Assembly (NCBI RefSeq): GCF_900102945.1
Contig: NZ_FNGI01000007.1
Span: 62,001-126,000 of the forward strand
DNA from: Modicisalibacter muralis
Lineage (GTDB): Bacteria; Pseudomonadota; Gammaproteobacteria; Pseudomonadales; Halomonadaceae
Direction: 5' to 3'
DNA length: 64,000 nucleotides
Shown: piece by piece, positions 58,899 through 64,000 of the stretch
Layout of the letters: each line of letters starts with the position of its first letter
How positions within the stretch are numbered: the stretch's first letter is position 1
Translations under genes and position numbers: made by a program
The notes under the pieces: generated by a model
What the model was told of the DNA's origin: nothing
The model's input: the letters and a program-made list of their open reading frames with translations, nothing else
The model's database searches: none

Positions 58899-59846
58899 AT
58901 GACCACTGCCCCCAGACAGTTCTGCGCCATCGAGAGCGCCGAGATCGGCGATCCGCTGGTGGGCACTGCCGCGCATGCCACACACAATTTGCTGATCAGC
59001 TGGCCGCGGGCCAAGTGGCTGCGCAACCTGCGCCAGGCCAGCGACATGCCCGAGGATGTGCTGACTCTGCTCGACGCCATCGCCGACGGCGGACGACGGG
59101 CCAACCTGATACATCGCCGGGAGCAACCCAGCCACCGGCACCGGGTGGTGCTGATGCCGGAGTGTCGGACGTACGACGTGGAGAGGGAGGAGCTGGCCGA
59201 GCTGCTGCACGCCTTCATCGAGGGAAGGTCGCTGGAACGCTGGCGGACCGGCAGCGTCGAGGGGACGCTGATTCTTTGCTGCACCCACGGCAAGAAGGAC
59301 AAGTGCTGCGCCAAGTTTGGCTACCGCAGCTACAAGGCCCTCACCAGCGCCGCGCAGCAGCACGCTCACCCATTCGATGTCTGGGAGAGCTCTCACCTGG
59401 GCGGCTGTCGGCTCGCCGCCAGCGTCATGGTCTTCCCGGCGCTACGCAAGTACGGCCGCCTCGCCGCCGACGATGTTCCACGACTGTTGCAGGCCGAGGC
59501 CGAGGACCGTCCCTACCTGCCCTGCTACCGCGGCGACTCGGCGCTGACGCCGCCCGAGCAATGCGCCCAAGTCGCGGCACTGGCGTGGTTGGAAGAGAGC
59601 GGAATGCGCGGTGGTGTGACCGTGGAAGGCGAAGCCAAGCGGATCGACGCTAATCGACTGATTCTGCCGGTACGCTGGCAGACCGCGCAGCACGAGGGGT
59701 GGCTGGAAGTGACCTGCCGCGCGAGTGAACTCATCCGCCACGATACCTGTGCCGACTACGAACGTGACGGTGCCCAGCCGAGCCAGGTCTGGCACGCCAC
59801 GCACGTCGTCGAACAAGCGTACACGGCCGAACCTCGCAAGTCCTGA
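58899..59846 (+). CDS. Sucrase/ferredoxin-like (thioredoxin-like [2Fe-2S]) protein
   Basis: 315 residues. CCTHGKKDKCCAKFG (about 127-141) and WESSHLGGCRLAAS (about 164-177) carry the cysteines of the Suc_Fer-like family, which is a thioredoxin-like [2Fe-2S] fold. It starts 29 bases after the ATPase gene and is likely co-transcribed. A reductive release of iron from the imported ferric siderophore is a reasonable inference; the enzyme activity itself is not known. Confidence 0.8.
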   Translation: MTTAPRQFCAIESAEIGDPLVGTAAHATHNLLISWPRAKWLRNLRQASDMPEDVLTLLDAIADGGRRANLIHRREQPSHRHRVVLMPECRTYDVEREELAELLHAFIEGRSLERWRTGSVEGTLILCCTHGKKDKCCAKFGYRSYKALTSAAQQHAHPFDVWESSHLGGCRLAASVMVFPALRKYGRLAADDVPRLLQAEAEDRPYLPCYRGDSALTPPEQCAQVAALAWLEESGMRGGVTVEGEAKRIDANRLILPVRWQTAQHEGWLEVTCRASELIRHDTCADYERDGAQPSQVWHATHVVEQAYTAEPRKS

Positions 59847-59864
59847 GGCCAGCCTCGAGAAGGA

Positions 59865-60743
59865 TCAGGCGCTGTCGGCGTCGCTCAGCGGCGTCGGGTG
59901 CTTGCCATGCTCCCAACCCTGGCTATCGGCTCGCTCGTCGTCGAACCAGGCCAGCCGCTCGTGCAGCGAGACCACGCTGCCGACGATGATCAGGGTCGGT
60001 GGCTGCACATTATCGCGCTCCAGGCTTTCCGGCAGGGTCGCGAGCGTGCCCACATGCACCCGCTGACGCGCCGTGGTGCCCTGCTCGATCAGCGCCAACG
60101 GCGTCTCGCCGGGCAGGCCATGGGCCTGCAGTTCGCGGCGAATCACATCGAGGCTGCCCAGCCCCATGTAGAACACCAAGGTCTGGCCGGGCCACGCCAG
60201 CGTTGGCCAATCGAGATCGCAGCTACCGTTCTTGAGATGCCCGGTAACGAAGCGCACCGACTGGGCGTGGTCGCGATGGGTCAGCGGAATGCCGGCATAG
60301 GCGCCGCAACCGGCGGCGGCGGTCACGCCGGGCACCACCTCGAAATCGACATTGGCCCGGGCCAGCGTCTCGAGCTCCTCGCCGCCACGGCCGAAGATGA
60401 ACGGATCGCCCCCCTTGAGGCGCACCACGCGCTTGCCCTGGCGCGCCCAGTCGACCAGCGCCTGATTGATGCTCTCCTGGGGCAGGCTGTGCTGGGAGCG
60501 CGCCTTGCCCACGTACAGCCGCTGGGCGCGGGGATTGGCCAGGGCGAGTATCTCGGCACTGACCAGCCGGTCGTGCAGGATGACCTCGGCGACTTGCAGC
60601 CGCTTCAGCGCCTTGAGCGTGAGCAGCTCGGGATCACCCGGTCCCGCACCTACCAGGCACACCTGACCGCGCGGAAAATCGCGCAGCGCAGTGAGCCTTA
60701 GACTATCGGCCGGTGTCGAGGCAGACGGATCGATCATGAGCAT
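59865..60743 (-). CDS. cobA: Uroporphyrinogen-III C-methyltransferase (SUMT)
   Basis: 292 residues from [10 protein letters not shown] (a start at 60737 is also possible). [19 protein letters not shown] (29-47), [14 protein letters not shown] (111-124), [23 protein letters not shown] (134-156) and [10 protein letters not shown] (160-169) are the signature of SUMT (CobA/CysG C-domain). It uses two SAM to make precorrin-2 for siroheme, needed for sulfite/nitrite reductase. Stands alone; convergent with the ferredoxin-like gene. Confidence 0.95.
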   Translation of the reverse strand: MLMIDPSASTPADSLRLTALRDFPRGQVCLVGAGPGDPELLTLKALKRLQVAEVILHDRLVSAEILALANPRAQRLYVGKARSQHSLPQESINQALVDWARQGKRVVRLKGGDPFIFGRGGEELETLARANVDFEVVPGVTAAAGCGAYAGIPLTHRDHAQSVRFVTGHLKNGSCDLDWPTLAWPGQTLVFYMGLGSLDVIRRELQAHGLPGETPLALIEQGTTARQRVHVGTLATLPESLERDNVQPPTLIIVGSVVSLHERLAWFDDERADSQGWEHGKHPTPLSDADSA

Positions 60744-61210
60744 TCTTATAGCGTTAACGTTGGAATAGCGGCTTTCTTATGCATGAAAATAAGGCGGTTT
60801 ACGGGAGATTACCAGTAACGTCTGGTTGCCAGCTTATAACGTCTCGTGCCTTACGAAAAAACGCTCGCCGTATGAGCTGCCCAACAATTGCTGGACGGTT
60901 TACTCTCAAGAGAACCGACACATAACAGCGCCCACCTTGCGTTCGAGTTACAGCAAAGCTCGGTCGGCCGACGTTCAACACCGCTCTTCTTTCACGCCCT
61001 AGACTTTGGTTCAACTGCTGAGCGTCACCCACGCGCACCAACACAAGCTTTCCGGCCTTTGGCCATGCGCCATCTGATCAACGAACTCGGATCGCTGCCA
61101 ATCATGGCTTCACAAAACACCTTGAAGATTGTATAAAATATAAAAATTAGCAGAACCACAAGGAGCAGAATTCTCCCGTTTCCTCGGCTAGGACAAACAA
61201 AAGGTGTTTC
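60744..61210. other. Intergenic region between cobA and the hydroxyproline operon
   Basis: 467 bases with no supported gene. Short reading frames exist on both strands without ribosome sites. An A/T-rich stretch near 61125-61155 (TTGTATAAAATATAAAAATT) may be the promoter/operator of the hydroxyproline genes. Confidence 0.5.
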
Positions 61211-62146
61211 ATGAAACGTATTCACGTCATCGATTCCCACACCGCAGGTGAACCTACACGATTGGTCATGGAGGGCTTTCCTGCCTTGGCGGGCAGCACC
61301 TTGGCCGAGAAGCGCGACTCCCTTCGCGACTCCCACGACGAGTGGCGGCGGACCAGCATGCTCGAACCCCGGGGACACGACGTGCTCGTCGGCGCCCTGT
61401 ATTGCGCGCCGGAGTCACCGAATGCCACCTGCGGCGTCATCTTCTTCAACAACACCGGCTATCTGGGCATGTGCGGCCACGGCACCATCGGCCTGGTCGC
61501 CTCCCTGCATCACTTGGGGCGCATGACACCGGGCACTCACATGATCGACACGCCGGTAGGTCCTGTCAGCGCAACCCTTCACGACGATGGCGCCGTGACC
61601 GTGCGTAACGTCCTCTCCTATCGCTATCGCCAGCAGGTTCCCGTCGACGTGCCGGGCCATGGCGTGGTCCACGGCGATATTGCCTGGGGGGGCAACTGGT
61701 TCTTCCTGGTCAGCGAGCACAGCCAGGTCATCGAGCTTGGCAACGTAGACGCACTGACCGACTTCACCTGGGCCATTCGCCAGGCTCTCGAAGACCAACG
61801 AATCACCGGGGACGACGGTAGCGTAATCGATCACATCGAGCTGTTTTGCGATGACGCGAAGGCCGACAGCCGTAACTTCGTCCTGTGCCCCGGCAAGGCC
61901 TATGACCGCTCTCCCTGTGGCACCGGCACCAGCGCCAAGCTCGCTTGCCTGGCGGCGGATGGCAAGCTGGCTCCCGGTGAGACTTGGGTCCAGGCGAGCA
62001 TCTGCGGAGGCCAGTTCGAGAGCTCCTACGAGTGGGAGGGCGAGCGCATTCGCCCCTCCATCAAGGGGCGCGCTTATCTCAGTGCGGACACCACCCTGCT
62101 GATCGATGAGCAGGACCCGTTCGCCTGGGGTATCACGGCGCCATGA
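61211..62146 (+). CDS. 4-hydroxyproline 2-epimerase (proline racemase family)
   Basis: 311 residues. Both catalytic cysteines are present: MCGHGTIG (C88) and [10 protein letters not shown] (C236), with D232 before it. Cys-Cys members without the Thr substitution act as epimerases of trans-4-hydroxy-L-proline to cis-4-hydroxy-D-proline. The neighbours (DHDPS-type deaminase and semialdehyde dehydrogenase) confirm hydroxyproline catabolism rather than proline racemisation. Confidence 0.92.
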   Translation: MKRIHVIDSHTAGEPTRLVMEGFPALAGSTLAEKRDSLRDSHDEWRRTSMLEPRGHDVLVGALYCAPESPNATCGVIFFNNTGYLGMCGHGTIGLVASLHHLGRMTPGTHMIDTPVGPVSATLHDDGAVTVRNVLSYRYRQQVPVDVPGHGVVHGDIAWGGNWFFLVSEHSQVIELGNVDALTDFTWAIRQALEDQRITGDDGSVIDHIELFCDDAKADSRNFVLCPGKAYDRSPCGTGTSAKLACLAADGKLAPGETWVQASICGGQFESSYEWEGERIRPSIKGRAYLSADTTLLIDEQDPFAWGITAP

Positions 62147-62327
62147 TCGCAGGGCGCCAGCCATGGGCCCGCCGTCACCTCGCTATGCCCGTCACCACGC
62201 AGCGGAGGCCGGCGAAGCACCAGGCCGATCTCCCCACCGACAGTTTTAGAGCCCGCACCGGCGGTCACCGATAAGACCGCGGTGCTGAGCCACCGGTACG
62301 AAACAGACCAACCACCGAGGAACAACG
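62147..62327. other. Intergenic gap inside the hydroxyproline operon
   Basis: 181 bases without a gene; no strong terminator or promoter seen. Confidence 0.5.
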
Positions 62328-63275
62328 ATGAACGACACAATCTTTACCGGCTGCATTCCCGCGTTGATGACGCCCTGCGACGCCGACCGCCAGCCGGATT
62401 TCGATGCGCTGGTCGCCAAAGGCCGCGAACTCATCGATCTCGGCATGAGCGGCGTGGTGTACTGCGGCTCCATGGGGGACTGGCCGCTGCTGACCGATGC
62501 GCAGCGTCAGGAAGGCGTCGCACGCCTGGTGGAAGCGGGCATCCCGACCATCGTCGGCACCGGCGCGGTCAACTCGCGGGAAGCCGTCTCGCATGCGGCT
62601 CACGCGGCCAGAATGGGTGCCCAGGGGCTGATGGTCATTCCCCGCGTGCTGTCCCGCGGCACCTCCATCGCCGCCCAGAAGGCCCACTTCTCGGCCATTC
62701 TTGAAGCCGCTCCCAACCTGCCCGCGGTGATCTACAACAGCCCCTACTATGGCTTCGCCACCCGTGCCGATCTGTTCTTCGAACTGCGCCGCCAACATCC
62801 CAACTTGATCGGCTTCAAGGAATTCGGCGGTGCCGACGACCTGCGCTACGCGGCGGAGAACATCACCTCACAGGATGATGACGTGACCCTGATGGTTGGT
62901 GTCGATACCACCGTCTACCACGGCTTCGTCAACTGCGGCGCAACCGGTGCCATCACTGGGATCGGCAATGCTCTGCCCTGCGAAGTACTGCAGCTCGTGG
63001 CGTTGAGCAAGAAGGCCGCCAAGGGAGACGTCACCGCTCGCCGCCTGGCCAAGGAACTCGAGGAAGCGCTCGGCGTGCTGTCGTCCTTCGACGAGGGCGC
63101 CGACCTGGTTCTCTATTACAAGCACCTGATGGTCCTCAACGGCGACCGCGAATACGCGTTGCACTTCAACGAGACCGATGTGCTCAGCGATGCCCAGCGG
63201 CGCTATATCGAGGCTCAGTACGCCCTGTTCCGTACCTGGTACGCCCAGTGGGCGGCTGCCATAGACATTGTCTGA
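62328..63275 (+). CDS. DHDPS-family 1-pyrroline-4-hydroxy-2-carboxylate deaminase
   Basis: 315 residues of the dihydrodipicolinate synthase fold. Schiff-base lysine K164 in GFKEFGG, Tyr136 in YNSPYYG, and MSGVVYCGSMGDWPLL (40-55) near the substrate pocket. Located between the epimerase and an aldehyde dehydrogenase, it should turn the oxidised hydroxyproline into 2-oxoglutarate semialdehyde. The D-hydroxyproline oxidase step is not in the window. Confidence 0.85.
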   Translation: MNDTIFTGCIPALMTPCDADRQPDFDALVAKGRELIDLGMSGVVYCGSMGDWPLLTDAQRQEGVARLVEAGIPTIVGTGAVNSREAVSHAAHAARMGAQGLMVIPRVLSRGTSIAAQKAHFSAILEAAPNLPAVIYNSPYYGFATRADLFFELRRQHPNLIGFKEFGGADDLRYAAENITSQDDDVTLMVGVDTTVYHGFVNCGATGAITGIGNALPCEVLQLVALSKKAAKGDVTARRLAKELEEALGVLSSFDEGADLVLYYKHLMVLNGDREYALHFNETDVLSDAQRRYIEAQYALFRTWYAQWAAAIDIV

Positions 63276-63373
63276 ACGGCGGTAGAGATCGACTGGCTGA
63301 CCTGACGTGATCGGCCAGCCCGTCCTCCCGTTGTTCACACTTCACTCTCCACCTCCAACCCAAGGAGACGAGC

Positions 63374-64000
63374 ATGACTCTGGAAGGCAAGATGTTGATC
63401 GGCCAGCAAGCCATTCAAGGCCGCCGCGAGCCGATTCACGCCGTCAATCCGGCCACCGGCGAGCGCCTTGAGCCCGCCTACCCCGGCGGAACCCGAGAAG
63501 AGGTCGATAGGGCCTGCGAGCTGGCCTCGGTGGCGTTCGATCACTACCGTGAAACCACGCTGGAAGCGCGTGCCCGGTTACTTGAGACCATCGCCGACGA
63601 GATCGAAGCCCTGGGAGAGTGTCTGATCGAACGGGCCGTGGCCGAGTCCGGCCTGCCCCAGGCGCGGATCCAGGGCGAACGTGGTCGCACCTGCAACCAG
63701 CTGCGGCTGTTTGCCAGGACCGTGCGTGCCGGCGAGTGGCTGGATGTGCGTATCGACCCGGCCCTTCCCGAGCGCCAGCCCCTGCCGCGTGCCGACCTGC
63801 GCCAGCGCCATGTTGCCTTGGGCCCGGTGGTCGTCTTCGGCGCCAGCAACTTCCCGCTGGCCTTCTCGGTCGCCGGCGGCGACACCGCCTCGGCCCTGGC
63901 CGCGGGCTGTCCGGTCATCGTCAAGGCACACTCCGCGCATCCCGGCACCAGCGAGTTGGTCGGCCGGGCGATACAAGCCGCTGTGCGTCGCTGTGGGCTG
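63374..64000 (+). CDS. Aldehyde dehydrogenase, 2-oxoglutarate semialdehyde type, cut by right edge
   Basis: At least 209 residues from [17 protein letters not shown] after AAGGAGACG (63374). [58 protein letters not shown] are the NAD(P)-binding start of the long-chain ALDH family, and [19 protein letters not shown] is seen in alpha-ketoglutarate semialdehyde dehydrogenases. It finishes the pathway to 2-oxoglutarate. The catalytic Cys is outside the window. Confidence 0.85.
   Translation, partial: MTLEGKMLIGQQAIQGRREPIHAVNPATGERLEPAYPGGTREEVDRACELASVAFDHYRETTLEARARLLETIADEIEALGECLIERAVAESGLPQARIQGERGRTCNQLRLFARTVRAGEWLDVRIDPALPERQPLPRADLRQRHVALGPVVVFGASNFPLAFSVAGGDTASALAAGCPVIVKAHSAHPGTSELVGRAIQAAVRRCGL

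Noticed and set aside
60799-61136. Short frames on both strands between cobA and the epimerase
   Set aside because: No ribosome sites; codon use unlike neighbours; region better explained as promoter.
1-64000. CRISPR array, rRNA operon or insertion sequence
   Set aside because: No regularly spaced repeats of CRISPR type, no rRNA sequence and no transposase-like protein was seen in the window.

Overview
The window is high-GC gammaproteobacterial DNA that looks like a Halomonas-type (Halomonadaceae) chromosome. This is inferred from gene content and style, not from a marker gene. It has two parts: a lambdoid prophage (left edge to about 36.4 kb, left end outside the window) and host accessory genes (about 36.7-64 kb), dominated by an iron-siderophore locus.

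Prophage, leftward arm (minus strand, 25.2 kb down to 1). The order is lambda's: Cro-like repressor, two small proteins, a PP-loop sulfotransferase/reductase-like protein, O-like initiator with iterons inside the gene, P-like helicase loader, small winged-helix proteins, lambda-type phosphatase, VRR-NUC nuclease, a gene in the Q position, a terminator, a CAT-anticodon tRNA, holin, endolysin, Rz/Rz1, terminase (Nu1/A), W, portal, ClpP-type protease, D, E, FII, Z, U, V, G/GT with a -1 frameshift site A AAA AAC, then the tape measure (cut by the window edge). Between G/GT and the tape measure sits a 2.6 kb cargo block with its own terminators: a HicB/HicA-type pair, a 273-residue unknown plus HEPN-like pair, and a glycine-zipper protein.

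Prophage, rightward arm (plus strand, 25.4-36.4 kb). A short CI-like repressor without a visible peptidase domain is followed by a two-gene unit containing a DUF1828/DUF1829-like protein, a LexA-box-controlled 48-residue ORF, a LuxR-type HTH protein, many small proteins, RdgC, an inverted membrane-protein/proline-rich pair, a cytosine methyltransferase with repeated target-recognition modules, and an AlpA/excisionase-like protein at the end. No integrase is visible.

Host part. A divergent MFS/AraC pair, two small proteins and a DmdC-type acyl-CoA dehydrogenase precede the siderophore locus (41.9-59.8 kb): TonB receptor, MFS exporter, substrate-binding protein, two FecCD permeases, an RraA-like protein, then on the minus strand three NIS synthetases interleaved with a citrate-forming aldolase and a PLP decarboxylase, and finally an ABC ATPase and a ferredoxin/sucrase-like protein. 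The biosynthetic order equals acsD-acsE-acsC-acsB-acsA of achromobactin. Fur-box-like sites lie at the three promoter regions. No diamine-forming gene (AcsF or SbnA/SbnB) is present. A siroheme methyltransferase and the start of a trans-4-hydroxy-L-proline catabolic operon (epimerase, deaminase, ketoglutarate-semialdehyde dehydrogenase, cut by the right edge) complete the window.
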